From: Clostridium_AM sp963780135 | GTDB lineage: Bacteria > Bacillota > Clostridia > Clostridiales > Clostridiaceae | NCBI GenBank assembly: GCA_963780135.1 | Contig: CAWAAR010000003.1 | Location: 3,782,001 to 3,846,000, forward strand | DNA: 64,000 bases | Direction: 5' to 3' | Shown here: positions 42,051 through 50,412 of the stretch, piece after piece | How positions within the stretch are numbered: the stretch's first letter is position 1 | Layout of the letters: every line of letters begins with the position of its first letter | Translations under genes and position numbers: made by a program | Notes under the pieces: generated by a model | Database searches by the model: none | What the model was told of the DNA's origin: nothing | Seen by the model: only the letters and a program-made list of their open reading frames with translations

Positions 42051-43382
42051 TTATAAAGTAAATTTTTCAACAGATTTTCCCAACCTGTTAGCTAAACTAA
42101 CTTGATTTTCCATAGAGTCATTTGCTTCATCCATAATTAAATTTATTTCTGATAAACTAGCATTAATTTTACCTGTAGAATGAGATGTTTTTCCAGATAT
42201 CTCAACAACTTCATCAATTACTTTACTAATTTCTTCAATGGATGTATTCATGGACTTAGCAGATGATGTTACTTCTGTAGATACTCCATTTATAAGCTTT
42301 GCATCTTTTTGATATTGAGTACCAGTTTCAAGTAACAATTCATAATCAGCTTTAACATTGTTATCAATATATTCTAGAACGTCTTGAGCGCTTATTGAAA
42401 GATTATCAAAAACTTCCCTTACTTGAGCAACTATGCTTTCTACATTTGAAATAGTTTCTGTTGATTGCTCAGCCAGTTTTTTTATTTCTTCAGCTACAAC
42501 TGCAAAACCTCTACCTTGTTCACCTGCTCTTGACGCTTCAATAGATGCATTTAATGCAAGAAGGTTTGTTTGCGCAGAGATATCTCTTATTGTATCTGAT
42601 ATTATTTTGATTTCTTCTACTATTTTACCAGCTTCAATAGCTTTGAGAATTTTTTCTTGTTTGTCTCTATAAGTTGTATTTGCCTTTTCAAGAGACTGTG
42701 AAACCTTTAGTTTCATTTGTGTTGCTCTTGTTTCCATTTCTACTGATAAAGTTAATCCAGCTTTTACTTTAGTTAATAGTAACTCTGTTGCTTTTAATAT
42801 TTCTTCAATAGATGAATTTGCTTGTTTTGTAGTATCTATTAGATTAAAAGCCTCCTCAGAAAACATATCTGATGTTGAATTAATGGTATTTATACTTGAA
42901 TAAGAATTTTTTGTAGATGCCAATAACTCATGACTTGAAGTATTTATAGTTTCGGAAATATCCATTATATCTGATACTAGCAATTTAATATTTGATGTAG
43001 CTTTATTCAAAGAATTTCCAAGCCTACTTATATCATCGTTGCCTTTAAAATTAAGTTTCTCTGATAAATCTCCGTTACCTAATTTCTCTGTAAATTTCAA
43101 TACTTTCTTAAGCCTTTTTAAAACTAACTTATCATAGGAATACACTATTATAAATACACTTATCGTTATACTTATAATAGTAGCCAAAACCATACCAATA
43201 GTGCCATCAAAAAGATATGTATTTACCCCCATGTCATGCAGCTTGTGACTACCACTTGCTATAGCCATGTTAACAACTTGTCCTATATAAGAGCTAAAAC
43301 ATTGTACAATTACCACTGCAATTACTAATTTGAATTTAATAGAATACAAAGTAGCATTTAAAAGTTTTTCTTTCATGCTCAT
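42051..43382 (-). CDS. Methyl-accepting chemotaxis-type signal transducer
   Basis: 443 residues. Two transmembrane helices (LVIAVVIVQCFSSYIGQVVN; GMVLATIISITISVFIIVYS) bracket only a short outer loop, so there is no sizeable external sensor domain. A HAMP region (LKKVLKFTEKLGNGDLSEKL) follows, then the MCP signalling domain with the hairpin tip EIKIISDTIRDISAQTNLLA LNASIEASRAGEQGRGFAVV. It would signal to CheA/CheW, or act in a non-chemotactic role. RBS GGGAGG. A tetR gene precedes it by about 25 bp, suggesting cotranscription. Confidence 0.9.
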   Translation of the reverse strand: MSMKEKLLNATLYSIKFKLVIAVVIVQCFSSYIGQVVNMAIASGSHKLHDMGVNTYLFDGTIGMVLATIISITISVFIIVYSYDKLVLKRLKKVLKFTEKLGNGDLSEKLNFKGNDDISRLGNSLNKATSNIKLLVSDIMDISETINTSSHELLASTKNSYSSINTINSTSDMFSEEAFNLIDTTKQANSSIEEILKATELLLTKVKAGLTLSVEMETRATQMKLKVSQSLEKANTTYRDKQEKILKAIEAGKIVEEIKIISDTIRDISAQTNLLALNASIEASRAGEQGRGFAVVAEEIKKLAEQSTETISNVESIVAQVREVFDNLSISAQDVLEYIDNNVKADYELLLETGTQYQKDAKLINGVSTEVTSSAKSMNTSIEEISKVIDEVVEISGKTSHSTGKINASLSEINLIMDEANDSMENQVSLANRLGKSVEKFTL

Positions 43383-43407
43383 AAAAATTCCTCCCTCATT
43401 ACCTAAT

Positions 43408-43968
43408 TCACTTACTTTTAATCAAACCATATAAAATTATATTGTTCATAGCTTTAAGTCCAGAATCAAAGCTAACTTGATTTTCCACAATGAATTCATA
43501 ATCTAAAAGCTTTTTTAGGGTTTCATTTAACATTAGTTTGAGTATAACTGTATCTACTTCTTGAAGTTCACCATCTTTTATTCCTTTCTCTATCAATTGA
43601 ATAATGGGATTCCACATAGTATCTAAGTAATTATTTACTTTCTTCCACAAATACGGATAGTGTTTTTGAAGATCATCCATATGCCTAATGATAGACCCAA
43701 GATTGTATGCATAAGGAATATTCTCAAAATAACGTTTTATTTTTTCCTGAATCATAAATTCACTATTTTCAAGTATTTCAGTATCTGAATCTATGATTTC
43801 ACTAAAAACAAAATCTATAGTTTTTTCTATAATTTCATCTTTACTAGAAAAATATGAATAAATGGTACGCTTACTAGTAGCAAGTTCTTTTGCCAAATCT
43901 TCTGTTGTAAATCGTACCCCTTTACTTCCAAGTAACTTTAAAGTTTTTAAATATATATTTTTTTCCAT
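43408..43968 (-). CDS. TetR/AcrR family regulator (chemoreceptor-linked)
   Basis: About 186 residues. The helix-turn-helix is VRFTTEDLAKELATSKRTIY SYFSSKDEII. I chose the internal ATG at 43968 because the first ATG (43998) lies inside the operator-like palindrome at 43997-44026. It is encoded just before the MCP gene on the same strand. Confidence 0.85.
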   Translation of the reverse strand: MEKNIYLKTLKLLGSKGVRFTTEDLAKELATSKRTIYSYFSSKDEIIEKTIDFVFSEIIDSDTEILENSEFMIQEKIKRYFENIPYAYNLGSIIRHMDDLQKHYPYLWKKVNNYLDTMWNPIIQLIEKGIKDGELQEVDTVILKLMLNETLKKLLDYEFIVENQVSFDSGLKAMNNIILYGLIKSK

Positions 43969-43996
43969 ACATTCAATATCCTTTCCTTTGTAACCC

Positions 43997-44026
43997 ATGG
44001 TACTATTTTAGTTTTTATAGTACCAT
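43997..44026. promoter_or_regulatory. TetR operator
   Basis: ATGGTACTAT and ATAGTACCAT are perfect 10-bp arms separated by ten bases, immediately upstream of tetR; the promoter would lie in 44026-44080. Confidence 0.65.
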
Positions 44027-44254
44027 TGTATTTATTTAGCACGCTTTTGTCAATATATATAGTAACAAATCAAACAAAAGAAAAAAATGACCAAGAAAAC
44101 TTAATTTCTCAGTCATTGCATATAATCTTTATTGATAACATTGTAGTATTATAATTTAAAGTTATTATTTTGTAGGAACCTAAAATCAATAGCTTCAGAT
44201 GCAAATCAGCAGTTATCTATATCCTACATTTCTTTACAAGTACCTGACCCCTTT

Positions 44255-44568
44255 CTATATAATATACAAAACTTTTTTATTCTTAAATATTCCTTCTATC
44301 TCTTTCGTGAAAAATTCTTTTATTTCGCTTATACTTTCTTTTTCATATACATACTTACCATATCCAAATTGCCCATATTTAAACTTACGTTCTTCATCAT
44401 TCATAGGTAATTCACTTTCTGGGAATATCTCAAGTATTCTATTTTTAGCTATTGTTGTATACCTATGCGATATTACTTCAAAGGTTACTGGGAATTTCAA
44501 GTCATCAGGCAGCTTACTACTTAACTCTAGTAATAAATCATGATAGTGTTCTTTCCAGCTATTTATTC
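44255..44568 (-). pseudogene. Spore photoproduct lyase, C-terminal remnant
   Basis: The minus strand reads NSWKEHYHDLLLELSSKLPD DLKFPVTFEVISHRYTTIAK and further FGYGKYVYEKESISEIKEFF TKEI, matching the C-terminal quarter of SplB (FEFITHRFT…KFGxxKYVYPK…FFxxxI). An in-frame stop and the end of the ABC permease gene cut it off upstream, so the radical-SAM domain is absent. It marks the host as a sporeforming lineage. Confidence 0.75.
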
Positions 44569-44573
44569 AATTT

Positions 44574-47069
44574 TTATAACCAATCAATCCTTAGACGTTC
44601 TATAACACTTTGTCTACCTGTAAAGCAATAGACAACATATGGAACCAAAGAACCTAGCAGAAATAATATTGGGAAGATGATTATAAGTGGCCAAAAATTA
44701 AATTTGAAATTCAAAAACCAAATCTTACCACATATTGGGCGCACAATAAGAAGTGAACTTCCAAAGCTTAACAAAGCGGAAATTACCGCAGTAAATGCGC
44801 CATAATAACATCCCTCCCGGCATAGCATTGCGAGAAGCTGCTTTCTAGTCATACCGATACTTTGCAGTATGGCCAGTTCTCTTTGACGAATTGTGATACT
44901 GGTTAAAATGGTATTTATAAAATTCAAAATACCAATGATTCCAATAATGAATGCAATGGTACCGCCAATGGATACAACGGTATTCTTAATATCCATAACA
45001 CCTGCTAAGGTAGTTAGTTTTGATTTATAGCTCATTGCTGGCTCAACACTATTGGTATATTGTTTTAGAAAGTGCTCCATATCAGTTTCTTTATCTTGCA
45101 CAGCATCAAAAACATAACTCATGGCATAGGTATTGCCAGTAAATTCTTTATAAGCATTTCCTGGAAGAAAGAAGCAGGAACCTACCCAATCATAAGTATT
45201 TGCCTCGTTTGCGATGACATGTCCAAGTACAGTTACTTCATGAATATTACCGTTACAATTCAGTTTCACTTTATCTCCAATACTATGATTCTTACTTTTC
45301 ATATCCATATGACCACGGGAATCTACCCAGACACCCTCTAGTATGTACTTCCCTGTTGCAAGTTTTTCTGTATCCATTTTACCATCCACTAATTTCAGAC
45401 GAGAAAATGGAAATTCATCCATACCATATATATGTGTAGAAAATGAACCGTCCTGTTTATTGTTGCCTGTCTGCTTGGTAGTTTTACTTGTGTACGTGGT
45501 TTTGCACCCGTATTGGCGACCACCTGTTTTAAAACCCTCCTGTTTTTCTACAGCACTAATAAAACTTTCACTAAGTGCACTTTCTTTATTGACTTTGTAT
45601 TGAAAAAACAGATCAGCATGACCAATACGAAAATCCGAAGCACTAGCATTTTTAAGAGCATTCTCTGGATCAACGCTCTGTGAGAAATTGAAAACAGTAT
45701 TGGTAAGCACTATGCTCAGCGAAAGGCTTAGAATCACCAGCACTGTACGTTTCTTATTTCGTCCGAAATTGTTCCATGCCATTCTTTTTTGTGGAGTTCC
45801 ATTTTGAGCTTTTTTCTTTCTTTTCTTACTATCACTCAAATTGGCATCCGTATAGCGAACTGCTTCAATAGGTGATACTTTTGCCGCCATTTTTGCTGGC
45901 TTTCGAGTACTGATAAACACAGTAATTAATGCAAATATAGCAGCCACCACAAAGATAAAAGGATTAGGAGCTACAATTACCGCATTCCCCTTAAAACTTG
46001 ATCGCGCCATCAGTGTCGGCAGCAGTGCCATGCCCACAAAAAAGCCGCCACAAAGCCCTAATGGAATACCAATCACCGAAAGCATCAATGCCTGACGCAG
46101 GATGATAGCATAAAGCTGCTGTCTTGTGGTACCGATGGTTTTTAAAAGTCCATAAAAGTGCATATCACGCAATACTGAAATCTGAAAGATATTATAAATA
46201 ATAAGATATCCTGTGAATACAAATAGCAGTAATGCACAGGACAGCGCAACTATAGTACCAATCCCCATTGTTGTACTTTTTGACAAATATCGAGGATTAA
46301 TTCCTGTATTTATATAGTTCTGTGCATTTGAATCCATGGAAAATCCGCTGTCTATCACTACCTTTTTCAGGTCTTTTTCTATGTTTTTTGTGTCTGCAAA
46401 TTTTATAATTCCAGTGATAGTTCCAGTTTCTTTCTGGTCCTCACGGTAGGTACTTTTCAATTCATCCAAATGAGCATTAACATAAGCCTTAGACGCAATA
46501 ATCTTCCCAATCTGCACACCAGGATAACTCTTCCACCAACCAGCAAGCACAAAATCACGCGTAACCTTTTTATTGTGGACGGTAAAATCTAATTTTATAT
46601 GAGTGCCCAGTTTTTGTGGAACACCAAGCATGTCTAGTGTCTTGGTATCAGTAATTATCTCGTTTTCTGCTTGTGGCTTATGACCACTTGTGGGCTCAAC
46701 AAACGCATATTTCAAACCAAGATCATCATAATACCAAAACTCTGTATGCCACTTCATAAGGGGGGCATTATCCACGCTGTCGGCAAGTTTGCGACAATAG
46801 GCTATTTCCTTTATCAGAGAATGGCTGCTTATAGTACGATACTCTGATTCTGTCATATAATTTACGTCAGCTTGTCCATCGCCTCCAGACATAATCATAT
46901 CAGCGAACTGCATACTTTTCATCATACCAGATCCCATTGTAAATAAACTAGTAAATAAAAGTGCGGTCAGTGCAATTGCAAATACAGCAATGATATTGCG
47001 TATTTTGGCAGCATGAAAGTTCTTAACTGCCAATTTGCGGATTATCTTTCTATTTCTCACTCGAATCAT
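44574..47069 (-). CDS. FtsX-like ABC transporter permease
   Basis: 831 residues. It has an N-terminal helix (NIIAVFAIALTALLFTSLFT), a large extracellular region, three helices of the first FtsX domain (IVALSCALLLFVFTGYLIIY…), a second extracellular region, and the last FtsX domain (AFIIGIIGILNFINTILTSI, ITIRQRELAILQSIGMTRKQ). Such permeases work with an ATPase in export or sensing of peptides or lipids rather than nutrient uptake. Its ATG overlaps the stop of the ATPase gene (ATGA). With the two-component genes upstream it resembles antimicrobial-peptide sensing/detoxification modules. Confidence 0.9.
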   Translation of the reverse strand: MIRVRNRKIIRKLAVKNFHAAKIRNIIAVFAIALTALLFTSLFTMGSGMMKSMQFADMIMSGGDGQADVNYMTESEYRTISSHSLIKEIAYCRKLADSVDNAPLMKWHTEFWYYDDLGLKYAFVEPTSGHKPQAENEIITDTKTLDMLGVPQKLGTHIKLDFTVHNKKVTRDFVLAGWWKSYPGVQIGKIIASKAYVNAHLDELKSTYREDQKETGTITGIIKFADTKNIEKDLKKVVIDSGFSMDSNAQNYINTGINPRYLSKSTTMGIGTIVALSCALLLFVFTGYLIIYNIFQISVLRDMHFYGLLKTIGTTRQQLYAIILRQALMLSVIGIPLGLCGGFFVGMALLPTLMARSSFKGNAVIVAPNPFIFVVAAIFALITVFISTRKPAKMAAKVSPIEAVRYTDANLSDSKKRKKKAQNGTPQKRMAWNNFGRNKKRTVLVILSLSLSIVLTNTVFNFSQSVDPENALKNASASDFRIGHADLFFQYKVNKESALSESFISAVEKQEGFKTGGRQYGCKTTYTSKTTKQTGNNKQDGSFSTHIYGMDEFPFSRLKLVDGKMDTEKLATGKYILEGVWVDSRGHMDMKSKNHSIGDKVKLNCNGNIHEVTVLGHVIANEANTYDWVGSCFFLPGNAYKEFTGNTYAMSYVFDAVQDKETDMEHFLKQYTNSVEPAMSYKSKLTTLAGVMDIKNTVVSIGGTIAFIIGIIGILNFINTILTSITIRQRELAILQSIGMTRKQLLAMLCREGCYYGAFTAVISALLSFGSSLLIVRPICGKIWFLNFKFNFWPLIIIFPILFLLGSLVPYVVYCFTGRQSVIERLRIDWL

Positions 47070-47743
47070 ATTGCATCACCGCCTAATATTTTTCCATCCT
47101 CAATACGGATAATACGGTCTGCAAGTTGTGCCAGTTCCTCATTATGAGTAATCATAACAATGGTCTGATTGAATTTTTTCCCTGTCACTTTTAAAAGCCC
47201 TATCACATCCTGACTTGTCTTGCTATCCAAATTACCAGTAGGCTCATCGGCCAATACAATAGCTGGTTTTGTTGCTAATGCCCTGGCGATGGCAACTCTT
47301 TGCTGCTGTCCACCAGAAAGTTGATTTGGAAGGTTTTGCACTTTGCTTTCAAGTCCTAGCGTCTGGATAATCTGCTTTACATAGCTTTTGTCCGGATTAT
47401 TACCATCTAACTCTATAGGCAGAACAATGTTTTCATAGACATTCAGCATAGGCACAAGGTTAAAACTCTGAAATACAAAACCAATTTTGCGGCGACGGAA
47501 AATTGTCAGTTCTTCTTCTTTTAGCTTAAAAATTTCCTTACCATCTACCATCACAGTTCCGCTAGTTGGACAATCAAGGCCGCCTAACATGTGAAGTAGC
47601 GTGGATTTTCCACTGCCCGATGTGCCGATTACTGGAACAAATTCCCCGTTTTCTACTGAAAGGCTCACACCATCCAGTGCATGGACAGCCATTTCACCGC
47701 TGCCGTAATATTTTTTTAAGTTTGTTGTTTTTAATATGGTCAT
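47066..47743 (-). CDS. ABC transporter ATPase (MacB/LolD type)
   Basis: About 225 residues. Walker A VIGTSGSGKSTLLHMLGG, Q-loop FVFQSFNLVPMLNVYENI, signature LSGGQQQRVAIARALATKPA, Walker B IVLADEPTGNLDSKT, and H-loop MITHNEE are all present. I chose the second of two adjacent ATGs, 7 nt after GGGAGG. It energises the FtsX permease encoded next. Confidence 0.93.
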   Translation of the reverse strand: MTILKTTNLKKYYGSGEMAVHALDGVSLSVENGEFVPVIGTSGSGKSTLLHMLGGLDCPTSGTVMVDGKEIFKLKEEELTIFRRRKIGFVFQSFNLVPMLNVYENIVLPIELDGNNPDKSYVKQIIQTLGLESKVQNLPNQLSGGQQQRVAIARALATKPAIVLADEPTGNLDSKTSQDVIGLLKVTGKKFNQTIVMITHNEELAQLADRIIRIEDGKILGGDAI

Positions 47744-47875
47744 CATAGTATCCTCCCAAAAATCTGTATCAAATTCTTTTGTTATGCAAACAGAATACCA
47801 AAACATTCTTTCCACATTCTTTCTGAAATCTATCAGTTTTGAAAGATTTATCCGATTTCTGAGCATCAGGTGGAG

Positions 47876-47900
47876 GTTAAATGCCTAAATGGCATTTAAC
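47876..47900. promoter_or_regulatory. Perfect 10-bp palindrome between kinase and ABC genes
   Basis: GTTAAATGCC-TAAAT-GGCATTTAAC. With no T run it is more likely a regulator site than a terminator; the response regulator encoded upstream could bind it to control the ABC genes. Confidence 0.5.
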
Positions 47901-47956
47901 AGGCAAGCATTGCCCAGTGGTCGCAGACAAACTCCATCTGATACCAAGAACTCTGT

Positions 47957-48877
47957 TTACCTTTTCTCGGTGGGTAAGAAAATTGAAAAGGTGGAACCTT
48001 GTTCCTTTGCTTTAGAAACCTTTATATACCCTCCTCCGCTAGAGATAATTTCCCGTGCCAGAAATAAACCAAGCCCCACTCCCTCATATCCACTGACCTT
48101 GGCGGAACGGTAAAAACGGGTGAATATTTTTTCCTGTTCCTCCTCCCCTATGCCAATGCCTTGATCTGTGACATCAATTCGGAAAAACAAATCATAAGAT
48201 ATGGCACAAATTTTGATGCTGCTTTGTCTAGGGGAATATTTCACTGCATTATCAATGACATTATACACAGCTTCAACTGTCCACTTAGGATCGTAATAGG
48301 CTAAGCCATCTGCCAATTCAGTATCAATGGTAATCTCTTTTTCTTCTGCTTTCGGCCGGATTTGGGTAATAACAGCATTAATCAACTCTCTCATAGCCTT
48401 TCTTTTCGTATTGATAGCAATAATCCCGCTTTCTAGACGGGAAGCTTTCACAAGAGCCACCATTAAAAACTCCAATTTTTCAGCCTGATCAGACAGTTCT
48501 TTTACACATACAGCACTGTCCCCCGTCAGTTTATGCTCTGAAAGAATCTGTGAGTAAAGCAGAATGTTCGCAACAGGCGTTTTAGTTTGATGAGAGATGT
48601 CTGAGATTAGACGCTGGATACTTTCCTTTTCTGCAGCCAAATTTTTAGAAGACACAACACAAGAGGATAAAAAGCGAGCCATTCTCGCTTCTACAGCGGA
48701 CAGAACAGATTCGTCAAAAGTATTCTCCATAAAATCGCCATCTATAGCACTATCTAACATAGCGCTCAAAGAATCCATAATTTGCTGCATTCTTTTACGA
48801 TATAGAAGGATGATGGAAATTACAACAGCTATTGAAATTACTAAGATAATTCCAATTATTAAAAATTGCTTGTCCAT
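47957..48877 (-). CDS. Sensor histidine kinase
   Basis: 306 residues. There is a single N-terminal transmembrane helix (FLIIGIILVISIAVVISIIL) and no external sensor domain. The phosphoacceptor box is LISDISHQTKTPVANILLYS; the N box VYNVIDNAVKYS, G1 DQGIGIGEEE and G2 GVGLGLFLAR complete the kinase. Intramembrane-type kinases of this shape usually sense through a partner ABC transporter. Its ATG overlaps the response regulator stop (TGATG). Confidence 0.92.
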   Translation of the reverse strand: MDKQFLIIGIILVISIAVVISIILLYRKRMQQIMDSLSAMLDSAIDGDFMENTFDESVLSAVEARMARFLSSCVVSSKNLAAEKESIQRLISDISHQTKTPVANILLYSQILSEHKLTGDSAVCVKELSDQAEKLEFLMVALVKASRLESGIIAINTKRKAMRELINAVITQIRPKAEEKEITIDTELADGLAYYDPKWTVEAVYNVIDNAVKYSPRQSSIKICAISYDLFFRIDVTDQGIGIGEEEQEKIFTRFYRSAKVSGYEGVGLGLFLAREIISSGGGYIKVSKAKEQGSTFSIFLPTEKR

Positions 48878-49554
48878 CACACCACCGCCCAAGTATAGCC
48901 AATGCCATACACTGTTTTAATATATACAGGTGAAGAAGGGGTATCTTCTAATTTATCACGCAAACGCTTAACTGTAACTGAGAGGGCATTTTCGTCTACA
49001 TATACGGCACCGTCCGTCCATATGGCATCCACCAATTGCGCTCTTGTCAGGGTATGCCCCCTATTTTCAAGCAAAATACGGAGCAGCTTTTGTTCAGTTT
49101 TGCTCAATTCAATGGAAATACCGTTTTTAAAAAACTCCATTCTTGCAAAGGAGAATTGAAAGCCATTAATCAATATTGTATCCTCAATACCAGGTGCAGC
49201 ACTTCGAAGCCTTGCACCCACTCTTGCCCTCAGGATCATCAGGCTGAAGGGCTTGGTTATATAATCGTCCGCTCCCAGTTCAAGGCCTGTGACCACATCT
49301 GTTTCCAAATCATTGGCGGTAAGAATTATCACCGGAACAGCAGAGTGCCTACGTAACTCTTTCAAAAAATCCAGTCCATTTCCATCTGGTAGATTGATGT
49401 CTAAAATGATAAGGTTAAAGACCACATTTTCAGTCTCTTGCCATGCAGAATGTAGATTCTGCGCCTGTACAAAGGTAAATTCACTGTCCTTTAAGGCAAG
49501 CGCAATGCCGTTCGCTAAGGACAAATCATCTTCAATAATCAATATTCGTTTCAT
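48877..49554 (-). CDS. OmpR-family response regulator
   Basis: About 225 residues from MKRILIIEDDLSLANGIALA (ATG after AGGGAGG). The receiver domain has the phosphorylation Asp in FNLIILDINLPDGNGLDFL and Lys in DDYITKPFSL. The C-terminal winged helix has RILLENRGHTLTRAQLVDAI WTD and VKRLRDKLEDTP. It would be phosphorylated by the following kinase and control the ABC genes. Confidence 0.93.
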   Translation of the reverse strand: MKRILIIEDDLSLANGIALALKDSEFTFVQAQNLHSAWQETENVVFNLIILDINLPDGNGLDFLKELRRHSAVPVIILTANDLETDVVTGLELGADDYITKPFSLMILRARVGARLRSAAPGIEDTILINGFQFSFARMEFFKNGISIELSKTEQKLLRILLENRGHTLTRAQLVDAIWTDGAVYVDENALSVTVKRLRDKLEDTPSSPVYIKTVYGIGYTWAVV

Positions 49555-49573
49555 TTGTGGTTTCCTCCCTTGG

Positions 49574-49795
49574 CTAATTATCTTTATATCGTCCATCTTT
49601 AAGTTTTCCACTAATGCGCGGAATCATTAAATCTAGTAAAATCATATCCAAATTTTCATTTTCTACACACATTAAAGCTTCTGTTCCTGAAAAAGCAGCT
49701 CTGACCTTATACCCTTTATTCTCAAATATGCTGCAAATCAATCCATTAATGTCACTTTCATCTTCAACCACCAAAATCTTAATCATCTTATACAT
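49574..49795 (-). pseudogene. Truncated response regulator receiver domain
   Basis: The frame reads MIKILVVEDESDINGLICSI … LDMILLDLMIPRISGK and then a foreign tail, stopping after about 70 residues. The acidic pocket and phospho-Asp are present but the second half of the receiver and any output domain are missing. It lies directly upstream of the intact response regulator, so it is a leftover of a similar two-component system. Confidence 0.7.
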
Positions 49796-49837
49796 AATTT
49801 CTCCTATACCATCTATATTTTAACACAATTTATTTTT

Positions 49838-49890
49838 TAGCAAGTTCAGTCAAGGCTTCACAATGACACCTAGGGGTCATTAAAAATTTG
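49838..49890. repeat. Short repeat shared with 37998-38052
   Basis: TAGCAAGTTCAGTCAAGGCT … CACAATGACACCTAGGGGTCA … AATTTGTTTTT; see the other copy. Both copies lie in spacer next to gene remnants. Confidence 0.4.
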
Positions 49891-49998
49891 TTTTTCAAAT
49901 ACTGAAACTAAAAGTAATGCCTTGTTCAAAAAAAATCACCTAAAGAATCGAAAATATCTTTGAAAATATAAAGAACTACCAAAAAACTATTTAATTAT

Positions 49999-50039
49999 AA
50001 AACCCAGTAGAAAGTTACTTTTAACTAGCTACTGGGTTT
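49999..50039. terminator. Terminator-like hairpin
   Basis: AAACCCAGTAG and CTACTGGGTTT form an 11-bp stem with a roughly 18-nt loop followed by ATTG. It separates the two-component region from the remnant and helicase genes. Confidence 0.55.
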
Positions 50040-50182
50040 ATTGTATCAAGTTGTGGCCTATTTTTCCATATATCAAATCTTTGACGATTACGAAATTACT
50101 GATTTTATGCAAGGATGTCCCTCTTTTAATTAAGGAGGTTTGTAATTTCCTCGTTTGTTTTTCAAATATTTTAAGACATATT

Positions 50183-50412
50183 TTATTTTTGAGAATCAAG
50201 TATAAATAAAGATGCATCATGATTCATGAATATTTTACTTCCAGTATAAAAAGTTTTGGATTGAATATCCCTGTACCCAATTTTAGTTATAATGTCAGTT
50301 AGATTTACTTGATTAAATCCATTATGAACCATATCTGAAACTATTTCTTCATCTTTATTAAAATCTACGATTAGTAAATGTCCTCCTATATTTAGAACAT
50401 CATATAATCTTG
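50183..50412 (-). pseudogene. SAM-dependent methyltransferase, C-terminal remnant
   Basis: The minus strand reads RLYDVLNIGGHLLIVDFNKD, HNGFNQVNLTDIITKIGYRD and IFMNHDASLFILDSQK before a stop at 50183-50185. This matches the last third of clostridial class I methyltransferases (motif VLxxGGxLLIVDF). Its upstream end abuts the helD coding region, so the 5' part has been replaced. Confidence 0.75.

Noticed and set aside
44199..44543. A 114-codon plus-strand ORF
   Set aside because: It is the complement of the spore photoproduct lyase remnant.
50038..50220. A 60-codon minus-strand ORF
   Set aside because: It has no ribosome binding site or family resemblance and overlaps the methyltransferase remnant in another frame.
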